This document shows positions 1-5,541 of a DNA stretch of 5,541 bases, in pieces (within the stretch, counting starts at the first letter, position 1; every line of letters starts with the position of its first letter). The DNA lies in assembly GCA_020048795.1 (NCBI GenBank), contig JAIFMA010000164.1, positions 1 through 5,541 on the forward strand, written 5' to 3'. The DNA comes from Rhodoferax sp. (lineage in GTDB: Bacteria; Pseudomonadota; Gammaproteobacteria; Burkholderiales; Burkholderiaceae_C). The translations under genes were made by a program, and so were the position numbers. The notes under the pieces are model-generated. The model searched no databases and was not told the origin of the DNA. It was given only the letters and a program-made list of their open reading frames with translations.

Positions 1-19
1 TTCGTTTTCTTTAACACGG

Positions 20-268
20 ATGGTTGTCATTGAATCAAAATATCCAAAAGGTGCAGATTTCAAACTCTGGAAGATCGGGCCAAAACTTGAATATCACGCG
101 AAGTTCTCCGCTCAAAAGTTGATCAGGCAGCGGAGTTTTGCCAGCAAAGCCGAGAATTATAGCGAACACTTTGAGCCAGTTGCCGGTGCTATTTTGGCTG
201 TTTGGCCGTCAAGCTCGGGGTTGCGTTCTGACCTGACCGTTAGAAACTACATTAACCATAGCGTGTAG
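20..268 (+). CDS. doubtful small hypothetical protein, 82 aa
   Basis: I do not recognise this product. The frame runs from ATG at 20 to TAG at 266-268 and would give a mostly soluble basic protein with no signal peptide, membrane segment or motif that I can name. Codon choice (AAA, GAA, TAT, GTT, TTT) is AT-rich and unlike argH or the two-component genes. There is no convincing ribosome binding site: only ACACGG precedes the ATG, directly abutting it. It has no operon partner in the window. It could be a horizontally acquired orphan gene, the start of a degraded gene, or a chance ORF in non-coding DNA. I lean slightly towards chance or decay. Confidence 0.22.
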   Translation: MVVIESKYPKGADFKLWKIGPKLEYHAKFSAQKLIRQRSFASKAENYSEHFEPVAGAILAVWPSSSGLRSDLTVRNYINHSV

Positions 269-320
269 TGCATATTTTGTAAGGGTTGGAGGCTGATTTT
301 GTTGGCAAGATAAACGTCAC

Positions 321-350
321 GGAAAAGGCATCCGATCGGATGGCTTTACC
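321..350. repeat. 30-bp imperfect palindrome
   Basis: The centre CATCCGATCGGATG (329-342) is a perfect 14-bp inverted repeat. Pairing resumes beyond a G/G mismatch on each side, with AAAG (324-327) against CTTT (344-347). After another mismatch it continues with GG (321-322) against CC (349-350). As RNA it could fold into a hairpin around a GATC tetraloop. No T-run follows it on either strand, so it is not a standard intrinsic terminator. It lies just beyond the broken end of the nasT remnant, at the edge of the AT-rich segment. Confidence 0.5.
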
Positions 351-451
351 TGATCGTTAGCTGTCGTGAACACCGGCAGGATGATGTAATTCCACTTCCA
401 AATCATTTCTGTCCGGGCGCGAAGCCGCAGCAACAACGACACGGATGATTT

Positions 452-817
452 AGTTTTACGCAGCCTGGCGTAGGCGGCCTCTTCGCTGAGTTGCTGGCGT
501 GGCATCAACAGGCCTTTGGCACGGTCGATCACCTTGCAGTCATTCAGTTCGGCGCTGAGTTCACACAACTCGGTTTTGGTGTCCGCCAATTCGGCCAGCA
601 GCGCCTGTTCGTGCTCAAAGCGCGCCATGGCCACATCCAGAATCGGTCGTATGCGCTCGGGTCTCAGCGCTGCCACGATGTAAGCCGACACGCCAGCGGC
701 CACTGCGGCACGGGCGTTGGCGGTGTTGTTGTCGTTGGTGAACATGACGATCGGGCGGCGCGCATCACGCGTGGCCATCACCACATGCTCCAGGGCATCG
801 CGGCTGCAAGATTCAGG
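452..817 (-). pseudogene. nasT-like ANTAR response regulator remnant, truncated at both ends
   Basis: Read on the minus strand, the frame resembles the middle of NasT-type response regulators, which control nitrate assimilation by binding leader RNA through an ANTAR domain. Visible pieces are PESCSRDALEHVVMATRD and PIVMFT (second half of the receiver domain), GVSAYIV, RPILDVAMARFEHEQALLAEL (linker helix, about 595-650), then the ANTAR core ending in DRAKGLLM, LSEEAAYARLRKT (452-490). Intact family members have about 190-200 residues. Here roughly the first 55-60 residues, including the phosphoacceptor aspartate region, are missing because the frame runs into a TGA (818-820) inside argH. After LRKT the family's last helix is replaced by an unrelated reading until a stop at 317. 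A GTG at 784 with GGAG upstream could start a 155-residue product, but it would lack both key ends. The identification comes from remembered family sequences. I am fairly sure of the family and of the truncation. Confidence 0.75.
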
Positions 818-2264
818 TCAATCGAGCGCGGTGTCGTTCAATCTGCAAGCGCACCTGCCTGGGCGCGGTACCGCCCAAAATATCGCGTGCATGCAGCGAG
901 CCGCGCAGGCTCAAGACATCAAACACGTCTTTTTCAATGCTCGGGTTGAATTCTTTCAGCACCGCCAGCGGCAGTTCTGACAGATCCACCTGGTGGGCGA
1001 TGGCGGCCTTCACCGCATGGGCCACGGTTTCGTGGGCATCGCGAAACGGCAGCCCCTTTTTGACCAGATAGTCGGCCAGGTCGGTGGCGGTGGCGTAACC
1101 CCGCAGCGCGGCCTGTTCCATCGCCTGGGGGTTGACGCTGATGCCGCCTTCTTTTTGCCCGGTGGCCGGATTCAACTGTCCACCCACCATCTCGGCAAAG
1201 ATGCGCAGCGTGTCCTTGAGCGTATCGACGGTGTCAAACAGCGGCTCCTTGTCCTCCTGGTTGTCTTTGTTGTAGGCCAGGGGCTGGCCTTTCATCAGGG
1301 TGATCAGGCCCATCAGGTGGCCGACCACGCGGCCGGTTTTGCCGCGCGCCAGCTCCGGCACATCGGGGTTTTTCTTTTGCGGCATGATGGAACTGCCGGT
1401 CGTGAAACGGTCGGCAATTTTTATGAAGCCAAAGTTCTGGCTCATCCACAAAATCAGTTCTTCACTCAGGCGGCTGATGTGCACCATGCACAGGCTGGCT
1501 GCGGCCGTGAATTCAATGGCAAAGTCGCGGTCACTCACCGCATCCAGGCTGTTTTGGCAGACTTGGGGCTGCCCCTTGTCGTTGACCATGCCTAGCGTGC
1601 TGGCGACACGGTCACGGTCCAGCGGGTAGCTGGTGCCGGCCAGGGCGGCGGCCCCCAGCGGCAGGCGGTTGACGCGTTGGCGCACATCGGCCATGCGCTC
1701 GGCATCGCGGGCAAACATTTCCACATAGGCCAGCATGTGGTGGCCAAAACTGATCGGTTGCGCCACCTGCAAGTGGGTAAAGCCGGGCAGGATCACCTCA
1801 GCATGTTTTTCTGCCACGTCAAGCAAGGCCTGTTGCAGCTCGGTCAGCAACGTGGCAATCAGGTCAATTTCGCTGCGCAGCCACAGCCGCACATCGGTGG
1901 CCACCTGGTCGTTGCGGCTGCGCCCGGTGTGCAGGCGTTTGCCGGCATCACCCACCAGTTGCGTCAGGCGGGCTTCGATGTTCAGGTGCACGTCCTCCAG
2001 ATCGAGCTGCCAGACAAAAGCGCCGGATTCGATCTCCTGTTTGATCTGCACCATGCCGCGTTCAATGTCAGCGCGGTCCTGCGCGCTGATGATGCCCTGA
2101 TCCGCCAGCATCTCGGCGTGCGCCAGGCTGCCACTGATGTCGGCCTGCCACAGGCGCTTGTCAAAAAACACGCTGGAGGTGTAGCGTTTGACCAGATCGC
2201 TCATGGGCTCCGAGAACAGGGCCGACCAAGCCTGGGATTTTTTGTCGAATTGGTTTTGGCGCAT
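813..2264 (-). CDS. argH: argininosuccinate lyase
   Basis: This cytosolic homotetrameric enzyme splits argininosuccinate into arginine and fumarate, the last step of arginine synthesis. The 483-residue product matches the fumarase/aspartase superfamily throughout. It shows HTGRSRNDQ at 112-120, PGFTHLQVAQP at 160-170 with the catalytic Thr-His pair (163-164), SDRDFAIEF at 244-252, and the signature loop GSSIMPQKKNP at 290-300 with its catalytic serine. The C-terminus (LRGSLHARDILGGTAP, 453-468) is complete. I chose the ATG at 2264 (MRQNQFDKKSQAW) because betaproteobacterial ArgH proteins begin near the conserved KSQAWSALF. An upstream in-frame start at 2345 would add 27 residues of low-complexity sequence. 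No good Shine-Dalgarno is seen. Residues 226-235 (VNDKGQPQVC region) form a slightly longer loop than in E. coli. The gene is divergent from algZ and ends directly against the nasT remnant, with no terminator between them. Confidence 0.97.
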   Translation of the reverse strand: MRQNQFDKKSQAWSALFSEPMSDLVKRYTSSVFFDKRLWQADISGSLAHAEMLADQGIISAQDRADIERGMVQIKQEIESGAFVWQLDLEDVHLNIEARLTQLVGDAGKRLHTGRSRNDQVATDVRLWLRSEIDLIATLLTELQQALLDVAEKHAEVILPGFTHLQVAQPISFGHHMLAYVEMFARDAERMADVRQRVNRLPLGAAALAGTSYPLDRDRVASTLGMVNDKGQPQVCQNSLDAVSDRDFAIEFTAAASLCMVHISRLSEELILWMSQNFGFIKIADRFTTGSSIMPQKKNPDVPELARGKTGRVVGHLMGLITLMKGQPLAYNKDNQEDKEPLFDTVDTLKDTLRIFAEMVGGQLNPATGQKEGGISVNPQAMEQAALRGYATATDLADYLVKKGLPFRDAHETVAHAVKAAIAHQVDLSELPLAVLKEFNPSIEKDVFDVLSLRGSLHARDILGGTAPRQVRLQIERHRARLT

Positions 2265-2306
2265 GGCATGTGTCGGGGCAGGGTGATGGGCGATGGGCCC
2301 AGGAAT

Positions 2307-2336
2307 CAACAATAATGTTGCGCAACCGCGTTGTTG
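2307..2336. promoter_or_regulatory. tandem palindromes in the argH/algZ divergent spacer
   Basis: Two copies of the palindromic pattern CAAC-N6-GTTG lie in tandem: CAACaataatGTTG at 2307-2320 and CAACcgcgttGTTG at 2323-2336, a 16-bp repeat period. The flanking bases extend further pairings: GTTGCGCAAC at 2317-2326 is a perfect 10-bp palindrome, and GCGCAAC (2320-2326) pairs with GTTGCGC (2333-2339). The spacer between the divergent starts is only 93 bp (2265-2357), so any protein bound here could affect both genes. No strong sigma-70 promoter is visible; the AATAAT/TATTGT-like core inside the first palindrome is a weak -10 candidate. The operator role is inferred, and the binding factor is unknown. 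Confidence 0.4.
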
Positions 2337-2357
2337 CGCGTACATCCAGGTTGGTCA

Positions 2358-3413
2358 ATGGAAGATTCGCAAATTTTATCGGTGTTCCAGGAATCGGCTG
2401 TGCCCCCCTCCGGCACGGACCCGGCTCGGCATGGCACTGATGCGCTGGTTTTTGATGCCTGCCATGTGGGGGTGGTGCTGCGTGCCGTGTTGTTTGTCGA
2501 AACGGTGGTGGGCGTGGCCACCCTGTTTGGCAGCAGTAGCCCGATGCACTGGCTGGGCCAGATGTCCTGGGTGACGGGTGCCGCGCTGCCTGCTACCTTG
2601 GTGTGGCTGATCGCGGCCTGCAGTCTGAAAAAGCTGCTGGCGCGCCTGAATTCAACGCTGCAAAAGCTTGCCGGCGTGCTGCTGGGGGCGCTGGCCGGGC
2701 TTTACGGTTGCGCCATGCTGGGACTGATGGGCTTGCTGGATGCGCCGCCCTGGCTGGCCAGTGCCCTGGCCGGGGCCCTGTTGTCCGCGTTGCTGGTGGC
2801 GGCTCTGGTGCTGCGCGCCAAAGGTCGCACACCGGCTGCCACGGCGGCCCGTCTGGCGGAGTTGCAGGCGCGCATCCGGCCGCATTTTCTGTTCAATACG
2901 CTCAACAGCGCCATTGCGCTGGTGCGCGACGAGCCACGCAAGGCCGAGCGGCTGCTGGAAGACCTGAGCGACCTGTTTCGTTATGCACTGGCCGAACAGG
3001 CATCGAGCGTGACTCTGGCTGACGAAATTGCACTGGCGCAGCGCTATCTGGCGATTGAACAGGTGCGTTTTGCTGAGCGCCTGCAACTCGAATGGTCGCT
3101 GGATGAGCGCGCTGCCGGTGCCCGGTTGCCGCCCCTGCTGCTACAGCCATTGGTTGAAAACGCGGTCAAACATGGGGTGGAACCCAGTGCCAGTGGCGCA
3201 CGCATCAAGATCAGCACACAGCGCCGGGGTGCCACCGTGGTGATCAAGGTCAGCAATACGGTAGGTCAGGCTTCAGCCAGTCCAGCGACCGGTCATGGGC
3301 TGGCCCTGAAAAATGTCCGCGAGCGGTTGGACCTGTTACACGATGTACAGGGCCGTTTTCAGGCGGGTTTGAAAAACGGCATTTTTCAGGTCAGGATCGA
3401 GGTGCCGATATGA
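2358..3413 (+). CDS. algZ: membrane sensor histidine kinase, LytS/AlgZ (FimS) type
   Basis: This is probably the inner-membrane kinase of the two-component pair with the next gene. The 351-residue protein has four hydrophobic segments at about 37-58, 69-89, 104-127 and 132-153, then a His_kinase-type domain: RIRPHFLFNTLN (172-183) with phospho-accepting His176, LLQPLVENAVKHGV (261-274) as the N-box of the ATPase, and GHGLALKNVRERL (312-324) as the G-box. No periplasmic sensor domain is present, so the signal is probably sensed in or near the membrane. I chose ATG 2358, which has AGG 7 nt upstream. A TTG at 2331 is in frame but lies inside the tandem palindromes. Length and position beside divergent argH match P. 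aeruginosa AlgZ/FimS (about 358 aa). The ortholog assignment rests on synteny and family; the kinase assignment is firm. The stop is 18 bp before the regulator gene. Confidence 0.88.
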   Translation: MEDSQILSVFQESAVPPSGTDPARHGTDALVFDACHVGVVLRAVLFVETVVGVATLFGSSSPMHWLGQMSWVTGAALPATLVWLIAACSLKKLLARLNSTLQKLAGVLLGALAGLYGCAMLGLMGLLDAPPWLASALAGALLSALLVAALVLRAKGRTPAATAARLAELQARIRPHFLFNTLNSAIALVRDEPRKAERLLEDLSDLFRYALAEQASSVTLADEIALAQRYLAIEQVRFAERLQLEWSLDERAAGARLPPLLLQPLVENAVKHGVEPSASGARIKISTQRRGATVVIKVSNTVGQASASPATGHGLALKNVRERLDLLHDVQGRFQAGLKNGIFQVRIEVPI

Positions 3414-3419
3414 CCGGCG

Positions 3420-3427
3420 GGAGGTGA
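3420..3427 (+). promoter_or_regulatory. strong ribosome binding site of algR
   Basis: GGAGGTGA lies between the kinase stop (3411-3413) and ATG 3432, with 7 nt between GGAGG and the start. It matches the 16S rRNA tail almost perfectly and is much stronger than the sites before algZ, argH or the HDOD gene. It fixes the regulator's start and suggests the regulator is translated more efficiently than its kinase, as is common in two-component operons. Confidence 0.75.
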
Positions 3428-3431
3428 CAGC

Positions 3432-4181
3432 ATGGCGTTGCGGGTGGTCATTGTGGACGACGAGGCCCTGGCGCGTACGCGTCTGAAGCGCCTGCTGGCC
3501 GATTGCACGGCGCCCGGTGCGCTGGTGGTGGGTGAGGCGGCCAATGCGGTGGATGCCCTGCACTGTGTGGCGCACCAGACGGTCGATGTGGTGCTGGCTG
3601 ACATTCACATGCCTGGTGCCGATGGGCTGACGCTGGCGCAGAGCCTGCGCGCCTTGCCGCAGCCGCCGGCCGTGGTGTTTGTGACGGCTTATGCCGAACA
3701 TGCGGTGCAGGCCTTTGAGCTGGAGGCACTGGACTACCTGACCAAGCCCGTGCGACTCGAACGGCTCCAGGCAGCACTTCAAAAAGTAGAGCGGTCAGTG
3801 CTTAATGTCAAAGGGCTGGCGGCTGATTTGACCCATGACGTGTTGGTCATCCAGGAACGTGGTCGCACTGAGCGGGTGCCGCTGTCTGCGGTGCTTTACC
3901 TGAAGGCCGAGTTGAAGTACATCACCGTGCGTGCTGGCAGCCACAGTTACATCCTGGAAGGCTCATTGAGCGACCTGGAAACCCGTTATGCCAGTCGGTT
4001 CATTCGCATCCACCGCAACACCCTGGTGGCACGGCGGGCGGTGCGCTCACTGGAAAAACACTTTGACGCGCACGAAGGTGATGGTTGGGCGGTGCGTCTT
4101 GACGGGGTCGACGAGGCGCTGTTTGTGTCGCGACGGCAACTCGCTGCGGTGCGCTCGCTGCTCAGTGCTGAAACATGGTGA
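3432..4181 (+). CDS. algR: LytTR-family response regulator, AlgR type
   Basis: This is a DNA-binding response regulator, most likely phosphorylated by the kinase encoded 18 bp upstream. The 249-residue protein starts with a receiver domain (about 3-120): acidic pair D9-D10, phosphoacceptor D57 in LADIHMPGADG, T85 in FVTAYAEHA and K105 in LTKPV. A LytTR domain follows (about 137-245) with VLYLKAELKYITV (154-166), the family motif RFIRIHRNTLVARRAV (189-204) and the closing FVSRRQLAAVRSLL (231-244). All receiver key residues are present, so ordinary phospho-regulation is expected. Length and context match P. aeruginosa AlgR (248 aa), which controls pili, alginate and virulence genes; the targets here are unknown and may differ. 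Its last 20 bp overlap the end of the convergent HDOD gene, leaving no room for a separate terminator. Confidence 0.9.
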   Translation: MALRVVIVDDEALARTRLKRLLADCTAPGALVVGEAANAVDALHCVAHQTVDVVLADIHMPGADGLTLAQSLRALPQPPAVVFVTAYAEHAVQAFELEALDYLTKPVRLERLQAALQKVERSVLNVKGLAADLTHDVLVIQERGRTERVPLSAVLYLKAELKYITVRAGSHSYILEGSLSDLETRYASRFIRIHRNTLVARRAVRSLEKHFDAHEGDGWAVRLDGVDEALFVSRRQLAAVRSLLSAETW

Positions 4182-4998
4182 TGTCGGCCAGCGCCTCAGC
4201 ATCGGGTGCCTGGGTGGCCAGCGCCTGAAGATCGAGCTTGAGCACCAGCACGACCATCAACGGCAGGCGGTCAAGGCTTTCGGCGCTGACATCACCATCG
4301 TCGGCCAGACGCGCTGCCAGATGCAACACCGCCGCCAGCCTTGACGCATGGGGGTTGAGCAGCGGCTGGGCGGCGTGGCGCAAACCCTGTGTCAGCAGCG
4401 GCGGAAAATCCCACTGGGCCGCCAGCTCGGCCACCACCTGACCTTCATCAAAACCGATCATCCGGCGCTGACGCCACCAGCGCTCGCCCGGCCCGACCGG
4501 TTGCGCCTGAAGCTGCGACAGCACCGAAAGATGGGCCTTGCACAAGCTGATTTCACCCAAGCGCAGCATCATGCCGGCCAGCCAGGCCTCTTGTTCGTCG
4601 ACCTCACAAAGGCCGGCCAGCCAGTGGGCGTAACCAGCGCACAGCATGCAGTAGCGCCAGAACGCCATGCGATCGATGCCGGTGGGCAGTTCGGCCACCT
4701 GTGACATGCACACCGAGAGTGCGCGTGCCCTGATCTGCGACATGCCGACCACGCTGATGGCGCGCTCAAGCGAATCGACCTTGCCCGACAGGCCAAACAT
4801 GGCGCTGTTGGCCATGCGCAGCAGGGTGGCAGTGAGTGCCGGATCCTTGCTGATGATGGCGCACACCGTGTGGATGTCGGCTTCGTCATCCTGGAAGGTC
4901 CGTATCAAGGCCTGGCCGACCTCGGGCATGACCGGCCAATCGACGGTTTTCATGAACTGGCTGATGTCGGCAAAGGGTGCTGCAATCGGAGATGTCAT
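4162..4998 (-). CDS. HDOD-domain protein
   Basis: This 278-residue protein carries an HDOD domain at about 20-215, a non-catalytic relative of HD phosphohydrolases found in bacterial signalling proteins. Visible marks are DWPVMPEVGQALI (20-32), IISKDPALTATLLRMANSAMFG (48-69), ERAISVVGMSQIRARAL (78-94) and EAWLAGMMLRLGEI (137-150). In the last, the metal-binding His-Asp of true HD enzymes is replaced by Leu-Arg, so no hydrolase activity is expected. No GGDEF, EAL, receiver or kinase domain is fused to it, and I see no membrane segment. The start is ATG 4998, which overlaps the nth stop as ATGA. The alternative at 5058 would extend 20 residues into the nth coding end. No Shine-Dalgarno is seen, so translation probably depends on coupling to nth. 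Its specific role cannot be told from sequence. Confidence 0.86.
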   Translation of the reverse strand: MTSPIAAPFADISQFMKTVDWPVMPEVGQALIRTFQDDEADIHTVCAIISKDPALTATLLRMANSAMFGLSGKVDSLERAISVVGMSQIRARALSVCMSQVAELPTGIDRMAFWRYCMLCAGYAHWLAGLCEVDEQEAWLAGMMLRLGEISLCKAHLSVLSQLQAQPVGPGERWWRQRRMIGFDEGQVVAELAAQWDFPPLLTQGLRHAAQPLLNPHASRLAAVLHLAARLADDGDVSAESLDRLPLMVVLVLKLDLQALATQAPDAEALADITMFQH

Positions 4999-5541
4999 GG
5001 CGCTGAATCTGGATGGGAGTTTTTGAATTTGAACTGGCAAAGGCTGACCACCGCACACTGCCCGCAGCGTGGTGTGCGGGCCTGGCAGACATAGCGTCCG
5101 TGCAGGATCAGCCAGTGGTGGGCGTTGACCAGGTAAGCTGCGGGAATGCGCTTGAGCAGGGCCTGCTCTACCGCCAATGGTGTTTTGCCCGCTGCCAGAC
5201 CGGTGCGGTTAGCCAGGCGGAAAACATGCGTATCGACCGCCATGGTGGGTTCACCAAAGGCGACGTTGAGCACCACGTTGGCGGTCTTGCGGCCCACGCC
5301 GGGCAGTGCCTCAAGCGCTGCCCGGGTACGCGGCACCTGACCTGCATGCAGGTCAATCAGCCGGTGGCAGGTTTGCAGCAGGTGACGTGCCTTGGCATGG
5401 TACAGGCCGATGCTCTTGATGTGCTGCTCCAGCCCGTCCAGGCCCAGTGCCAGCATTTTTTGGGGGGTGTTGGCCACCCGAAACAGGCGCTGCGTGGCTT
5501 GGTTGACGCTCACATCGGTGGCCTGGGCCGACAGCAGCACC
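4995..5541 (-). CDS. nth: endonuclease III, partial (start lies beyond the window)
   Basis: This is a DNA glycosylase/AP lyase that removes oxidised pyrimidines in base-excision repair. The visible 181 C-terminal residues begin at the VLLSAQATDVSVN region (E. coli residue 36 onward), so about 35 residues lie past the right edge. They contain the helix-hairpin-helix LPGVGRKTANVVL with catalytic Lys (fragment residue 85, E. coli K120), AVDTHVFRLANRTG with catalytic Asp (fragment residue 103, E. coli D138), HHWLILHGRY, and a 4Fe-4S motif C-X6-C-X2-C-X5-C (fragment residues 152, 159, 162, 168). The first visible valine codon is GTG at 5538-5540; this is internal, not a start. The C-terminal tail (KFKNSHPDSAP) ends in a TGA overlapping the HDOD start by 4 bp, so nth is the upstream gene of a two-gene unit at least. 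Confidence 0.96.
   Translation of the reverse strand, partial: VLLSAQATDVSVNQATQRLFRVANTPQKMLALGLDGLEQHIKSIGLYHAKARHLLQTCHRLIDLHAGQVPRTRAALEALPGVGRKTANVVLNVAFGEPTMAVDTHVFRLANRTGLAAGKTPLAVEQALLKRIPAAYLVNAHHWLILHGRYVCQARTPRCGQCAVVSLCQFKFKNSHPDSAP

Larger units (their letters stand above)
1..451. other. AT-rich segment without a recognisable gene
   Basis: I recognise no gene in this stretch. The first 300 bases contain 134 G+C by hand count (about 45%), while a sampled line inside argH (1081-1140) has 43 of 60. This suggests either long-term non-coding decay or DNA of different origin. It contains a weak 82-codon ORF on the plus strand, an imperfect palindrome at 321-350, and the out-of-frame tail that follows the ANTAR remnant. 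In the minus direction the three frames from 451 down to 317 show no continuation of the ANTAR domain that I can recognise. I see no tRNA, IS terminal repeat or integrase fragment. Confidence 0.5.

Noticed and set aside
156..161. Perfect TATAAT on the minus strand
   Set aside because: No -35-like hexamer lies 16-18 bp upstream and no supported minus-strand gene follows it in the window; it is expected by chance in AT-rich DNA.
240..366. GTTAG-containing sites as possible integron attC ends
   Set aside because: Neither GTTAGAA nor GTTAGCT fits the GTTRRRY core and no matching inverse core was found.
993..1595. Long plus-strand ORF (200 codons) opposite argH
   Set aside because: It is antisense to the conserved argH coding region, has no family motif, and such mirror frames are common in GC-rich codon usage. 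The same applies to 1677-2315 and 491-949.
2265..2345. Upstream start extending ArgH by 27 residues
   Set aside because: The added residues are unlike any ArgH N-terminus and the extension would cover nearly the whole divergent spacer.
2331..2357. Upstream TTG start for the kinase (adds 9 residues)
   Set aside because: It lies inside the tandem palindromes and lacks a ribosome binding site. ATG 2358 has AGG at a suitable distance.
2652..3086. Minus-strand ORF opposite the kinase gene, and another at 3336-3782 opposite the regulator
   Set aside because: Both are shadows of well-supported genes, with Gln/Arg/His-rich composition typical of antisense frames and no recognisable domain.
4999..5058. 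Upstream start for the HDOD protein (adds 20 residues)
   Set aside because: It would place 60 bp more inside nth. The ATGA overlap at 4995-4998 is a typical coupling arrangement and the added residues are not family-like.
1..5541. A novel defence or mobile system in the window
   Set aside because: All large ORFs belong to well-known housekeeping or signalling families. I found no nuclease-effector, toxin-antitoxin pair, phage gene, transposase, CRISPR repeat or retron-like structure.

Overview
The window is ordinary GC-rich bacterial chromosome. It most resembles a betaproteobacterium of the Comamonadaceae (Rhodoferax/Polaromonas-like). That placement is inferred from the style of the ArgH protein, the strong GC bias at third codon positions and the gene order; no database search was run.

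Layout. Positions 1-316 are much AT-richer (134 G+C in the first 300 bases by hand count) and hold only one doubtful 82-codon ORF. At about 452-817, minus strand, lies a broken piece of a NasT-type ANTAR response regulator. It lacks the start of its receiver domain and the end of its ANTAR domain, and it is joined directly to the stop codon of argH. argH (argininosuccinate lyase, minus strand) is intact. A 93-bp divergent spacer with two tandem palindromes separates it from a plus-strand two-component pair: a four-helix membrane histidine kinase of the LytS/AlgZ type and a LytTR response regulator of the AlgR type. The regulator gene overlaps tail-to-tail by 20 bp with a minus-strand HDOD-domain gene. 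That gene overlaps the end of nth (endonuclease III) by 4 bp, and nth runs off the right edge.

How the genes relate. argH-algZ-algR is a known neighbourhood, since in Pseudomonas aeruginosa argH lies divergently beside algZ(fimS)-algR, followed by hemC. Here the first three genes keep that arrangement, but nth-HDOD takes the place of hemC. The kinase and regulator form one operon and should act as a signalling pair. nth (base-excision repair) and the HDOD protein appear translationally coupled. argH makes arginine and has no obvious functional link to the pair beyond sharing the spacer.

I found no mobile element, CRISPR array, RNA gene or new multi-gene system. The observations most worth following are the nasT remnant fused to the argH end, the tandem CAAC-N6-GTTG palindromes between argH and algZ, and the changed gene order after algR.
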